Below are positions 25,401 to 36,662 of a stretch of DNA of 64,000 nucleotides, in pieces (position 1 is the first letter of the stretch; the number at the start of each line of letters is the position of its first letter). The stretch covers positions 9,137,263 to 9,201,262 of the forward strand of contig CM036239.1 of NCBI GenBank assembly GCA_020698575.1, given 5' to 3'. The translations under genes and the position numbers were made by a program. The notes below the pieces were generated by a model. That model saw nothing but the letters and a program-made list of their open reading frames with translations, was not told where the DNA came from and searched no databases. This stretch comes from Bostrychus sinensis (Eukaryota; Chordata; Actinopteri; Gobiiformes; Eleotridae).

Positions 25401-27289
25401 GTAGCACATCAGTTAGAAGAAACTATTTGCTTTACATTCATATTGTATATATTTTGACATCATACAAAAAATGTTAATTAACTGATAGGGATGGGACGAT
25501 TCTTTAAAAAAAGAAAAATTGTTTGGTTCTGGCTTGAGGGTTCGGCTCATGCATAAACATGTTCCCCACATCAAGCTCAGTGTTTTCATTTGGCACGGAA
25601 TAGAAAGGGTTAAGCTTTCATCTTTGTGCAAATGTAGTAAAAATAGTTTCATATACAGACTAACAACATTAAGCTTCATGCCAGTTTTTGTTTCTTGCCA
25701 ATAGACCCAGGAATCACAAAGTTATAAACCAATAAATGCATCTAATTCATGCTTGATCGGCAGGAACACATGGTTTTCAGATTGAATCTGATGTTTATGC
25801 AAAAATAACAGATTTACTCGCTATAACTTAGTTTTAGTGGCCAGACACACAAGCATGCAGCAGAGTGACAGACAGCTCTGAGCTGCTGAGAGAGGAGAAG
25901 TTCAGGGGTGATTTGACCAAATAAATAAATACATAAACAAATAAATAATAAACAATCTAAAATATAAAGAGCAGCGTACAATAGACAGGTCTGAGGGCTT
26001 CAGGTAAGACACTGGCAATCTTTACCTGTGGGCTCTGAATGTTTCCACTTCCTTCATACAAATGTGTTTTTATTTGGCCTTTGTTCATTTCTATCTCCCT
26101 TTATATAAACAGTTTTTCCTATAATGGGCTAAAATAGACACAATTCTTATTATCTTATTTGCAGTAGCTAATTAAATGTTCAGATATTTAAAATCATACT
26201 TTTTTTCATTAAATATAACACCCCTCTCCTACAAAAAATGCTATAAAAATGGCAAACTTTTCAATAATATATGCAAAATATGAAAAAAAAAAATAATACA
26301 TAAAAAGTCTACATTCTGACAACATCAACAAATGCATAAAACCAAAGTAAAATGTAAACCATGAGGGCAAAACCATGTTCAGTGAGTGACTATGTGTACA
26401 AATTAAGACTGAAAGTGCAGCTGCAGGTGAGAGTTAATGCTGGTGTACATCAACATTCACTCAAATGCTTATGCAGCAAGTTTGGTGCGTTATCAGTCCG
26501 CTGCAGCTCCTGGATCTAAAGGAAGAGCTCAGTAATGCATGATTGAAAACACATCACTGAAACACAAATAGCAGTGGTGAATAGAGTAATATTTTCATTG
26601 ATACCATACTAAGAAACGCCAGAGTAAATTATTGACGTGGCTGACCTGTAGACTACATATATGCTGTTTTAAAACATTACTATTACCATATATATTGTGC
26701 AATTCTGTATGTGCTTAGGCATCAGTTTGAGCAGAGGAGGAGAGATTTGTCGGTGGATCGTGACTTTGTTGTTTGTGTGGGTGCTGCTGCTACGCCCCCT
26801 CAACCCTCAGCTCTGTCACACTCCTCATTTCTCTGCACATTTTCTCTGCAAACACTGGTAATGCTTGTCAAAAGGAAATACTCTGGAAATGCATCAGAGT
26901 CATATAATTTTATAAAGTTAGCTGGCACACGACTTTGATCAACCGCTTACGACATATGTGCACATTACATCTGCACAATAAGGTCAGCTGCTTTTGACGT
27001 AAACACGGTAAATTTATGCACTTGGCCCAGAGGGACATGAGCTTGCCAGTTTTCATCACAAACACACATTTTTGCACCTAAACATTATTTTTATCAAACT
27101 TTGTCAATATTATGATGGGAGGGTTTGAAAAATAAATCTTTAGAAATGAATTCTATACCGGTGAGACACAAAGGGCCAGATCTAGCAGCATTTTTTTTGG
27201 GGTGTTAAAAAAAAGTTTTTATTTTGCCTTTTATGTACACCTTTCTTTGTTTAACACATACTTTGTGTTTAGGGCATACCAAATACAAA
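22496..27289. other. long stretch without recognised genes
   Basis: Mostly unique AT-rich DNA. A possible hAT start (gatagggatgggacgattct) lies near 25488 with no visible partner. AAAT-type simple sequence lies at about 25918-25950. The pseudo-frame at 22696-22959 contains a short HWLP motif seen in LINE reverse transcriptases, but nothing around it supports that. Confidence 0.35.
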
Positions 27290-27526
27290 TGCACTGTATT
27301 TCCAAAAGTATTCGCACACCTGCCTTTACACACATATGAACATAATTCTTAATCCATAGGGTTTACTATGACATCGGCCCACCCTTTTCCCCTATAACAG
27401 CTTCAACCCTAACCCTAACCCTAGGTACTTGAGTTTATTTACCTGTGGCCATGGAAGTGATTGGAACACCTGAATTCAGTTATTTAGGTGAGTGAGTGAA
27501 CACTCTTCGCAGTATAGTATAGTGTA
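27290..27526 (-). mobile_element. Tc1-like deletion derivative, about 237 bp
   Basis: The left end (gcactgtatttccaaaagta) and right end (agtatagtatagtgta) are inverted repeats of a fish Tc1-like family. Next to them are recognisable subterminal phrases: 'cacacctgcctttacacac', 'taatccatagggttta' and 'cctgtggccatggaagtga'. The whole transposase is gone. The internal junction at about 27402-27424 carries three CCCTAA units. The same family gives 32026-32539 and the fragment at 39063-39130. Confidence 0.75.
27404..27424. repeat. short telomere-like (CCCTAA)3 array
   Basis: Three tandem CCCTAA units lie exactly where 'cagcttcaac' of the left part of the Tc1-like element joins 'cctaggtacttgag' of its right part. 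Confidence 0.8.
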
Positions 27527-27675
27527 TACACCAACGTTTTTGTGCATGTAACATATGGGACATCATTTACTTAAATTAAAGGGCATGGATTTAACAGAAA
27601 ATGCCCCATAAAAAGTGCAGTAGGCAAATGAAATAATATAAATAGTGCATGACTCACTTTGAAGAAAGACTGGAA

Positions 27676-27737
27676 AATTAAAAAATAAATACCAAAATAA
27701 ATAAATAAATAAAATAAATAAATAAATAAATAAACAA
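27676..27737. repeat. (AAAT)n microsatellite
   Basis: About a dozen AAAT units with one or two slips. It lies 115 bp left of the large minisatellite. Confidence 0.85.
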
Positions 27738-27852
27738 ATAACTGTATGTAAAAATATGTTGTTCATTTAGTTTATAGGCTATATAGGCTATATACATAGG
27801 GATGTAGGGACAGCAGAACTTTAGGACAGCGCTGTAGCCGGTTCTAGCTGCA

Positions 27853-30502
27853 GCCACAGCCTGTTGTAATAACACCACAGCCTGTTGTAATAACACCACA
27901 GCCTGTTGTTAATAACTCCACAGCCTGTTGTAATAACACCACAGCCTGTTGTAATAACACCACAGCCTGTTGTGCTAACTCCACAGCCTGTTGTAATAAC
28001 ACCACAGCCTGTTGTTATAACTCCACAGCCTGTTGTAATAACACCACAGCCTGTTGTAATAACACCACAGCCTGTTGTGCTAACTCCACAGCCTGTTGTA
28101 ATAACACCACAGCCTGTTGTTATAACTCCACAACCTGTTGTTATAACTCCACAGCCTGTTGTTATAACTCCACAGTCTGTTGTAATAACCCCACAGCCTG
28201 GTGTAATAACTCCACAGCCTGTTGTGATAACTCCACAGCCTGTTGTAATAACACCACAGCCTGTTGTTATAACTCCACAACCTGTTGTTATAACTCCACA
28301 GCCTGTTGTAATAACACCACAGTCTGCTGTAATAACACCACAGCCTGTTGTTATAACTCCACAACCTGTTGTTATAACTCCACAGCCTGTTGTAATAACA
28401 CCACAGCCTGTTGTTATAACTCCACAGCCTGTTGTTATAACTCCACAGTCTGTTGTAATAACCCCACAGCCTGGTGTAATAACTCCACAGCCTGTTGTTA
28501 TAACTCCACAGCCTGTTGTAATAACACCACAGCCTGTTGTAATAACACCACAGCCTGTTGTTATAACTCCACAGCCTGTTGTTATAACTCCACAGTCTGT
28601 TGTAATAACCCCACAGCCTGGTGTAATAACACCACAGCCTGTTGTTATAACTCCACAACCTGTTGTTATATCTCCACAGCCTGTTGTAATAACACCACAG
28701 CCTGTTGTAATAACACCACAGCCTGTTGTTATAACTCCACAACCTGTTGTTATAACTCCACAGCCTGTTGTAATAACACCACAGCCTGTTGTTATAACTC
28801 CACAGCCTGTTGTTATAACTCCACAGTCTGTTGTAATAACCCCACAGCCTGGTGTAATAACTCCACAGCCTGGTGTAATAACACCACAGCCTGCTGTGAT
28901 AACTCCACAACCTGTTGTAATAACATCACAGCCTGTTGTAATAACACCACAGTCTGTTGTGATAACTCCACAGCCTGTTGTAATAACACCACAGTCTGCT
29001 GTAATAACTCCACCGTCTGTTGTAATAACACTACAGCCTGTTGTAATAACACCACAGCCTGTTGTGATAACTCCACAGCCTGTTGTTATAACTCCACAGT
29101 CTGTTGTAATAACCCCACAGCCTGGTGTAATAACACCACAGCCTGTTGTTATAACTCCACAGCCTGTTGTTATAACTCCACAGTCTGTTGTAATAACCCC
29201 ACAGCCTGGTGTAATAACACCACAGCCTGTTGTTATAACTCCACAACCTGTTGTTATATCTCCACAGCCTGTTGTAATAACACCACAGCCTGTTGTAATA
29301 ACACCACAGCCTGTTGTTATAACTCCACAACCTGTTGTTATAACTCCACAGCCTGTTGTAATAACACCACAGCCTGTTGTTATAACTCCACAGCCTGTTG
29401 TTATAACTCCACAGTCTGTTGTAATAACCCCACAGCCTGGTGTAATAACTCCACAGCCTGGTGTAATAACACCACAGCCTGCTGTGATAACTCCACAACC
29501 TGTTGTAATAACATCACAGCCTGTTGTAATAACACCACAGTCTGTTGTGATAACTCCACAGCCTGTTGTAATAACACCACAGTCTGCTGTAATAACTCCA
29601 CCGTCTGTTGTAATAACACTACAGCCTGTTGTAATAACACCACAGCCTGTTGTGATAACTCCACAGCCTGTTGTGATAACTCCACAGCCTGTTGTAATAA
29701 CACCACAGTCTGCTGTAATAACTCCACCGTCTGTTGTAATAACACTACAGCCTGTTGTAATAACTCCACCGTCTGTTGTAATAACACTACAGCCTGTTGT
29801 AATAACACCACAGCCTGTTGTGATAACTCCACAGCCTGTTGTGATAACTCCACAGCCTGTTGTTATAACTCCACAGCCTGTTGTAATAACACCACAGCCT
29901 GTTGTTATAACTCCACAACCTGTTGTTATAACTCCACAGCCTGTTGTTATAACTCCACAGTCTGTTGTAATAACTCCACAGTCTGTTGTAATAACCCCAC
30001 AGCCTGGTGTAATAACACCACAGCCTGTTGTTATAACTCCACAACCTGTTGTTATATCTCCACAGCCTGTTGTAATAACACCACAGCCTGTTGTAATAAC
30101 ACCACAGCCTGTTGTTATAACTCCACAACCTGTTGTTATAACTCCACAGCCTGTTGTAATAACACCACAGCCTGTTGTTATAACTCCACAGCCTGTTGTT
30201 ATAACTCCACAGTCTGTTGTAGTAACCCCACAGCCTGGTGTAATAACTCCACAGCCTGGTGTAATAACACCACAGCCTGCTGCGATAACTCCACAACCTG
30301 TTGTAATAACATCACAGCTTGTTGTAATAACACCACAGTCTGTTGTGATAACTCCACCGTCTGTTGTAATAACACTACAGCCTGTTGTAATAACACCACA
30401 GCCTGTTGTGATAACTCCACAGCCTGTTGTGATAACTCCACAGCCTGTTGTGATAACTCCACAGCCTGTTGTAATAACACCACAGCCTGTTGTAATAACA
30501 CC
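27853..30502. repeat. 21-bp minisatellite, about 126 units, higher-order period 588 bp
   Basis: Head-to-tail 21-bp units with core ccacagcctgttgtaataac and scattered variants. The array is 2.65 kb long. Three variants recur exactly 588 bp apart (28 units): tatatctcc at 28671 and 29259, taacatcaca at 28921 and 29509, caccgtctg at 29011 and 29599. The first two recur again 798 bp later (38 units) at 30057 and 30307. So blocks of many units were duplicated together. The unit length is a multiple of three. One plus frame (heptad ITPQPVV) and all three minus frames (heptads VITTGCG, LLQQAVV-like and YYNRLWC-like) lack stops. The long plus frame opens just after TAA at 27891-27893 and has no ATG before or within the array. 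The long minus frame also has no ATG between its upstream stop at 30542-30544 and the array. Translation is therefore not supported. Confidence 0.95.
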
Positions 30503-32023
30503 GGTAGGCTCCACACAGTCATGTGTCCAGATGGGTTTGTTTTATGCACAGCTCATGGAGAAATCAGCTTATTCACGCTGCAGTTTGTGTGCAAGGGGCT
30601 GCACCGTACAACGAGAGTCGCTCCAATGAAAGACTCCACAGTACAAGACCCTGAGACTTTTGAGGTTTTGGACAATGTTTTGGTTGAAGACGAGAGTGAG
30701 TGTGGGTCTGACAACGCTGTGAGGTCTGTCTTTCACAACACAAAATAAGTTGCATACACCTTTTAGTTTTGCTTTCCCCTGTAGCAGTGGGTTAGCGGTT
30801 TCTTACATGCCTGAATAGATAAACACACTCATAAGAATCTGCACCATATTACTGTGGTAGCAGCAGTCCCAGTGCAGCACAGTTTTAAAACTCAACTCAA
30901 ATTTTGGCTAGTTTTGAATGAAAGGAAACAAAATGTGACACTTTGACACACCCCACATTTGTTTCAGTTCTACTTTAATGCTCCACTTTTTCATTGATCA
31001 ATTATTTTAGAGATAAAATGTTGTTTTAATTTATCATCGAGCATGTGGAGTTTGATTGCCAGAATATTTAGTATTAAAAACATTTATTTTATTATAAACA
31101 GTCACTTGGATCCTGTAAATATTGATACATAAAGTTTTTATTGTCAGTGTCATTAAACTCTCATTATTATTTTTGAACCAAAGCAGCAAAATGTACTGTA
31201 TATATATTTATATTCAATTGTATGTATATTTTCCCCCTATTGAAATACATACAAATAATAGCAATAAACTCTTCCAAAAAGTTGAATTAAAAACCCATTT
31301 TGGATAACATTTGGATTCTCAAATGATCCTCTTTGTTGTTGAGCTTTTAAGTGCGTGCAAACCTTCAAGTCCATAAAGTGAATGTCACATTTTCATGCAG
31401 TTTGGAGAAAGCCAAAGAAACTCATAGACTTGACTGTTTGACTGGAACAGTAGGTTTATGTGTGAAATTGATCAGTCACAGACAGTTTGGGGCTTTAACA
31501 GACAGTTTCTATCTATTTTTAATATGTAAATAGTGTACTAAATATCTGAGCTATTGAGGGGGATAATCAGCTTTTGTGGTCGACCACAACCGTGCTAAAA
31601 GTGACATACTGTATATGCATCAGCCCACATGCAGTGGTAGTGCACAAATTCATGAATAATAATAACAGAAAAACACTCATTTTATGAGTAATTGACTGGT
31701 TATCTTTTTATTTGTATTTTGTTCATGTGCACAATTCTTAATCCTTTTATTTGTAATACCTGTGTGCGTAGTCTGCACCTGCCTCGCTAAAAACACCTGC
31801 TTAAAATACAAACTGGCTCATTTTGTAGACTGACACACCTAATTTTTTAGAGCACCATGCTCCCAACACTGGCGGTGGCATAGATGGAGACGGTGTGCCT
31901 CCTCTGCCTCACCCCCAGCTTGTGCCGGCTGCAATATTAGGCCCATAAAGTTTCAATTTTGTAAACACCTTTTCTCTATCATTAGCGGTTGAGTAAGAAA
32001 AATTGTTTTGAAAAGCCTTAAAG
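30503..32023. other. no confident gene; short frame beside the minisatellite
   Basis: A 75-codon ATG frame lies at 30521-30748. Its C-terminal half is acidic (VEDESE) and it matches nothing I recognise. It may be the relic of whatever sequence the minisatellite grew in. A 16-bp palindrome lies at 31574-31589. The rest is unique AT-rich DNA. Confidence 0.35.
31574..31589. promoter_or_regulatory. 16-bp perfect palindrome with paired RUNX-type cores
   Basis: TTGTGGTCGACCACAA is its own reverse complement. Each half carries TGTGGT, the core bound by RUNX factors, so two sites face each other with CG at the centre. Whether it is bound is unknown. A single 16-bp palindrome can occur by chance in a window this size. 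Confidence 0.3.
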
Positions 32024-32025
32024 TA

Positions 32026-32539
32026 CACTATATTTCCAAAAGTAATAGCTCACCTGCCTTTACACACACATGAACATAAGTTCCCATTCTTAATCCATAG
32101 GGTTTAATATGACGTGGGCCCAGCCTTTGCGTCAGGCATCTACGTGTCTGATGTTCTCATCCAATGTCAGACACTGATGTTGTAGAGAAGGCCTGGCTTG
32201 CAGTTTTCTCTCTAATTCATCCCAAAGGTGTTCTGTCAGGTTGAGGTCAGGACTCTGTGCAGCTCAGGCAAGTTCTTACACACCAAACTCACTCATCCAT
32301 GTCTTTATGGACCGTGCTTTGTGCACTGGTGCACCGATGTTGGAACAGGAAGTGGCCATCCCCAATCTGTTCCCACAAAGTTGGGAGCATGGAATTGTCC
32401 AAAATCTCTTGGTGCTGACGCATTCAGAGTTCCTTTCACTGGAACTAAGGAGCCACGCTCAGCTCCTGAAAACAACCCCACACCATAATCCCAATTCATT
32501 TATTTGGGTGGGTGAGTGAATACTTTTGGAAATATAGTG
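32026..32539 (-). mobile_element. Tc1-like deletion derivative with intact ends, 514 bp
   Basis: Ends are CACTATATTTCCAAAAGTA on the left and TACTTTTGGAAATATAGTG on the right, perfect inverted repeats. Both are flanked by TA (32024-32025 and 32540-32541), the usual Tc1/mariner duplication. Inside, read on the minus strand, it keeps the C-terminal part of a Tc1-like transposase gene. Recognisable phrases include 'tccatgtctttatggacc', 'cccacaaagttgggagcatg' and 'agagttcctttcactggaac'. The N-terminal half, with the DNA-binding region, is deleted, so it cannot move itself. Confidence 0.85.
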
Positions 32540-32541
32540 TA

Positions 32542-34944
32542 TGCCAAAATCTGATCTGACACTGAACTTTCACAGACATAAAAAACGGTATATACTTAGA
32601 CTGCACTTACTGTAGCCTACAGTATATGTTTTAACATACTTAAATTGTATGTTTTACATACAACACACAGTGACAGTCGCTGACCTTGGAGCTTCTGTGT
32701 TTGGGCACCAACTGGGTTGCTAAGGTAATTTAATTACCATCCCTCCTCGACCAGGGGTAATTACTGCTCACTAAATCCCCTCTAATCCCCCTTCTGAGTG
32801 CTCCAAACAGAGCTGGTCCACTGTAGTGCTGACTCTTCCATCTTCTTCCTAGTCTAAAAAACATCCAAAATACTTTTTTTTTTTCCAAATGGGGCTATAT
32901 TATGCTTTTATTCATATTTTAAACCAGTCTTGTTCACCTCTAGAGCAGCACTGCACATTTTACTAACTTTAAAACATTATCTGACTAAAAGAAAACGGTT
33001 TTAGTCATTTTTGCACTGGTACCATAAAGAAACAGGTGAAGAGACCAGCAGAGGACAGCAGAGTGCAGAGTGTTGCAGTCTTTTAAAAATAATTTAAAGA
33101 AAAAGAGAACTTCACTACCTTAAACTTTCAGTATGATGCCATTTTACTACAAAATAAAAAATAGCTGAGGAATCAGTGGTTTGGATAAATGGTGGGAGAG
33201 GTGGAGGTTTTGTTCAACCGAGCATTTTGAGGCTGCAGAAGGGTTTTGCTAGAGAATAGAGGATTACTTAAACATGCGTGAATGAAGCAAAAAACATACA
33301 CAGTGGTATGTTTTTGAGGAGGGAACATGGTATAACTGGTAGAATTACATGGTAGAAAGCTCAAAGCTCAAAGTAGATTTTTCATAATACATCCCCTATT
33401 AAAAAACACAACGCCTCCTATGCACTAGTGACACAAGATTATATAAATCCAGTCATAAGTCCCAATTAATTCCTCTCATGATGCTATCTCATTCTTGTAT
33501 GCATCAAGGAGACTCTCAGGTCAAAAGGACATCTAGTTTTTCCTTAAGAGTTTCATAATTATCACTGCTGGGATGGATGGTAACCTCTGAGCTACAGCGC
33601 CCTGTTACTGCAGTTACACGCAATTCACATCAAATGTGTTGGATGTGCAGTACTTGTCCTTTTGTTTACATGTAACTCTCTATATACATGGTTATTGTGT
33701 GAACTCATGACTTTTAGCATGAATTAGGCATTAGAGGGCAATATTCATGGAGTTATAGAAACACTCCTGACCTTAAAATACTGAGCTTCATTTTCATTTC
33801 AGTGCATTCTTGGCATAAAAACATGGCTGCCGACCCTACTGTTAGACAGAGAGTGCAACAGCAGATCTGAAAACATACTTGTAGTTTTCAGGCAGCAGTA
33901 CTTCTCTGATGTCATGCTCTGAGGAAGTGCCGCTGTGATCTGCTTTGGCGGTGGAAAGCACTGGAAATTGCATGCTTTCTTGCTATTTTCGATGGCTGAA
34001 TATTAAAAGATAAATAAAGTACAAAAGAAATGTAAATGCATGTGAAGTTTGGGCAGGATTTCATTTGTTGTGGGAGTTACGAGAGCAGACGTGGTTCAAA
34101 ACAACCTAGGTAAGTGTCTACTTTTTACTTTGAGGTGATATACTTGTTTCTGTGGTTGCTTAGTGTCTGGCTGGTAAAGCTTGACAGTATACAAACCTCT
34201 AGTATGAGAGATAAACATAAGGAAGATGTTGCTACAGATAATGCCTTGATATAATGTTGACATGTTACTGTATGTCAGTACAGCAGAACTCATGGGATCA
34301 CAGCCCAAAGTCTTCTGTAAGGCCACTGTTCATCAGAAAGCAGTACAAGAATCTGACCTGGAGCTAACAACCGCATCCCCTGTGTTTGGAAAATGTAAGT
34401 AAATAGTTTATAAATAAAAATGGCATTTTGAAGCTTCTGTCTTGCAGTGTTATTTCTCACAGGCACAGACCATGCCCAGTTCACAGCAGGAGAGACAGAT
34501 CCACGGAGTCTGAAGCAGATTCTTCTCAGAGGCCTCTGCTGGTTCATAGTCTACAGGACCAAGGACTGCTGCTCAGCTTCACAGCTGAACTCATTTGTGC
34601 TGAATATGTTTTACATTACTTTACACATATTGTTCAGAAGTAAACTTAGTTTTCAACTTAGTTTAGTGTTTAGTTTCCATATGAAGGGTAAATCAGCTTA
34701 GAACTGGCTATTTACTGTTGTATTGTTGTGCATAGAGAAACACTAGACTCTCGAGTCATATCAAATTAGGTGTAAAATGACAGCTAAGTTATAATCAGAT
34801 GTACTTACAGGGCTCATTTTTATTGTACAAAACAAATGCATTATTTTGTAAAATAATACATAAATATTGTCTGTATTTGATACTGAATTCTCAGTTTTTC
34901 TTCCATATAATGTAGACTACAGATGTTGTTCTGGCTAAAAATTA
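32542..34944. other. no gene recognised
   Basis: Unique DNA, with a T12 run near 32873-32884. Overlapping opposite-strand frames at 34290-34701 look like shadows of each other and not exons. Confidence 0.4.
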
Positions 34945-35400
34945 TAGACCGGAGATTAAGAAATTACTATTGCTCCTTTTTCGCTCTGGTTCGTTCCTGT
35001 CCTGTTTTCTTGTCCTTTGGGATTTGGAGAAGGCCCAGTTGGGATATCCACAGGTTCTGAGGTCTTGGCAGACATGTTCTTTTTTCCTCCTTCCCTCAGA
35101 GCCTGTGGGCACCTCTTGGGCTCTGTGCTGCAGTGTCCTGATCCCACCGGGTTCATGTTGCAGCGGCTGGTTTGAATCAAATAACAGGTACTGATCTCTC
35201 TGGATTTTGATCTTGATCCCAGGTGTCGTCCACGTATCTGAACCAGTGGCTGAGGTAGTATTTGAGAGTCAAGAGCTCTTAGCTCAACTTCCTCCATGTA
35301 CAAATTAGCCACAATGGGGGAGACTGGGGAGCCTGCGAGTTTTCGAGCGCGGTGCATTGACCCAGTGGCCTGACCATCAACTAGGGACAACGCAACTTTC
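34945..35400 (-). pseudogene. Penelope-like retroelement reverse transcriptase relic
   Basis: On the minus strand a frame of 145 codons contains GSPVSPIVANLYMEE at 35333-35289, the GSPxSP...NLYME block of Penelope-like reverse transcriptases. About 55 bp further on, YVDD is encoded at 35236-35225, preceded by SHWFR and followed by TW, but in another frame. So a frameshift separates the two catalytic-palm motifs. Further downstream, again in another frame, are YL-x-FDSN-like and TLQHRAQ-like pieces that in intact copies follow after a longer gap. An internal deletion is therefore likely. No GIY-YIG endonuclease is visible. It is a dead fragment. Confidence 0.7.
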
Positions 35401-35506
35401 CTGGCTAGACTTGCAACACGACGTGCACATCTCAGTCAGCACACACTGAGGAGAAAACAGGATTTAACATAAGTGGACTAACTGTACCACTGTTGGGACT
35501 TTAAAA

Positions 35507-36110
35507 CAGTGTTTCCCAACCAGGGGTACGGGGACCCCTAGGGGTACCTGAGTACTTTGCAGGGGGTTCCAAGATGATAAGAAAATATTTGAAATTTTTT
35601 CTTATTAAACTATTGAAACTTATGAAAGACAAGCTCAAGTGTCTGATTGACTGATGAAAAGGAGGTAAAACTGCTGAAAATGATTATTTTAATATTATAT
35701 TGTATAACCTTTTTAGGTTAAATAGCTTGTTTCAAATAGGAGTTATTTAAATGATTTGATGTATTTTTTATTTAACTTTATTATTTATTTTTAAATTTTA
35801 TTTTGGACATGAATATATTGTAACATAAATAAAAGTAATAGAAATGTATATGTTTCTTTTTTATATTTTCTTTTTAGAGGCAAGCAGATTTTTTATCTGA
35901 GTTTTTTTTATGCAGGAGAAATTAACATTTACAAAAAAAAAGTAAAAAATGTCTTTTGTTCTAATAAAAACATATTTATGACTTATTTACTTATGACCAT
36001 TAAAAAAACAACAAAAAAAAACAACAAAAAAAACTTCAACCTGTATGAATACTTACGGTATAACAAAAAGCCCAGAGGGTACATAAGACAAAAAATGTTG
36101 GGAACCATTG
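35507..36110 (+). mobile_element. non-autonomous hAT, 604 bp, perfect 8-bp duplication
   Basis: It opens CAGTGTTTCCCAACCAGGGG and closes TGTTGGGAACCATTG, inverted repeats with a few changes. The 8 bp ctttaaaa stands on both sides, at 35499-35506 and 36111-36118, without mismatch. The interior is AT-rich with A-runs near 36003-36032 and no transposase. Confidence 0.85.
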
Positions 36111-36228
36111 CTTTAAAAAGAAGTGGGACAGACTCAGAAGCCCAATGTTAAAGACAGCTGCAGTTTGTTCAGTGGAACACGAGCGTTGCAGGTAAAATCT
36201 CTTTCTTTGTGCGAAGAGATTTCATTTT

Positions 36229-36465
36229 GGCGGTAGTGGCTCAATTGGTTGGGATGCTCACCCACTAACCTGAAGGTTGGAGGTTTGATACCTGCTGTGG
36301 CATTGCATACTGTCTTTGTGTCGTTGGGCGTAGACTTGCCAGTGTGAAAGTGTGAGTATGTGTTGAGTGTGACTGAGGAGTGACTGAATAATGCACCAAA
36401 TTGTAAAGCGACTTTCAGTGTCTAGAAAAGTGCTATACAAGATTATTGCATTATTATTTGCATTT
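36229..36465 (+). mobile_element. tRNA-headed SINE
   Basis: The head GGCGGTAGTGGCTCAATTGG contains an A-box, and 'ggaggtttgatacctgc' a B-box. The tail 'aaagcgactttcagtgtct' followed by 'agaaaagtgctatacaaga' and TTATTATT is the standard 3' end of a fish SINE family. A short repeat, catttt, occurs on both sides (about 36223-36228 and 36470-36475), which may be the target duplication. Confidence 0.75.
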
Positions 36466-36469
36466 TCTC

Positions 36470-36662
36470 TGCCTTGAATTTTGCGTGTTCCTGTGAAAAT
36501 GACTCATTTTACATATTCATTGAGTCACCAGAGCTAAATTTGCACTGCGCTCATTTAGCTCCTGTGAGAGGCGCTAACCTCTGCTGCGCTTGGTTTGCTC
36601 CACTTTTAGCATGTCTTATTCCCTCAGCGTGCACTTAAACCTCTGATAAATTTGGCTCTTTG
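36470..36662 (-). mobile_element. AGGGCCA-family element fragment, reverse copy
   Basis: Read on the minus strand it opens AGAGCCAAATTTATCAGAGG and continues with 'aaaagtggagcaaacc', 'gagg-tagcgcctctcac' and 'gaatatgtaaaatgag', matching the left 190 bp of the element at 3887-4720. The other end is missing. It lies directly beside the SINE at 36229-36465. Confidence 0.65.

Noticed and set aside
27404..27424. Chromosome end or true interstitial telomere
   Set aside because: Only three units, and they sit precisely at the internal junction of a Tc1 deletion derivative.
27853..30502. CRISPR array
   Set aside because: Units follow one another without unique spacers, and the genome is a vertebrate. 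It is a minisatellite.
27821..30629. Near-900-codon open frames on both strands taken as protein genes
   Set aside because: They are made almost wholly of one 21-bp tandem unit. The plus frame opens just after a stop with no ATG before the array, and the minus frame likewise has no ATG. Open frames on both strands follow from the unit length and sequence.
30521..30748. Acidic 75-codon gene beside the minisatellite
   Set aside because: It has an ATG and an acidic end, but no recognised family, no splice signals and chance-level length. Kept only as a note.
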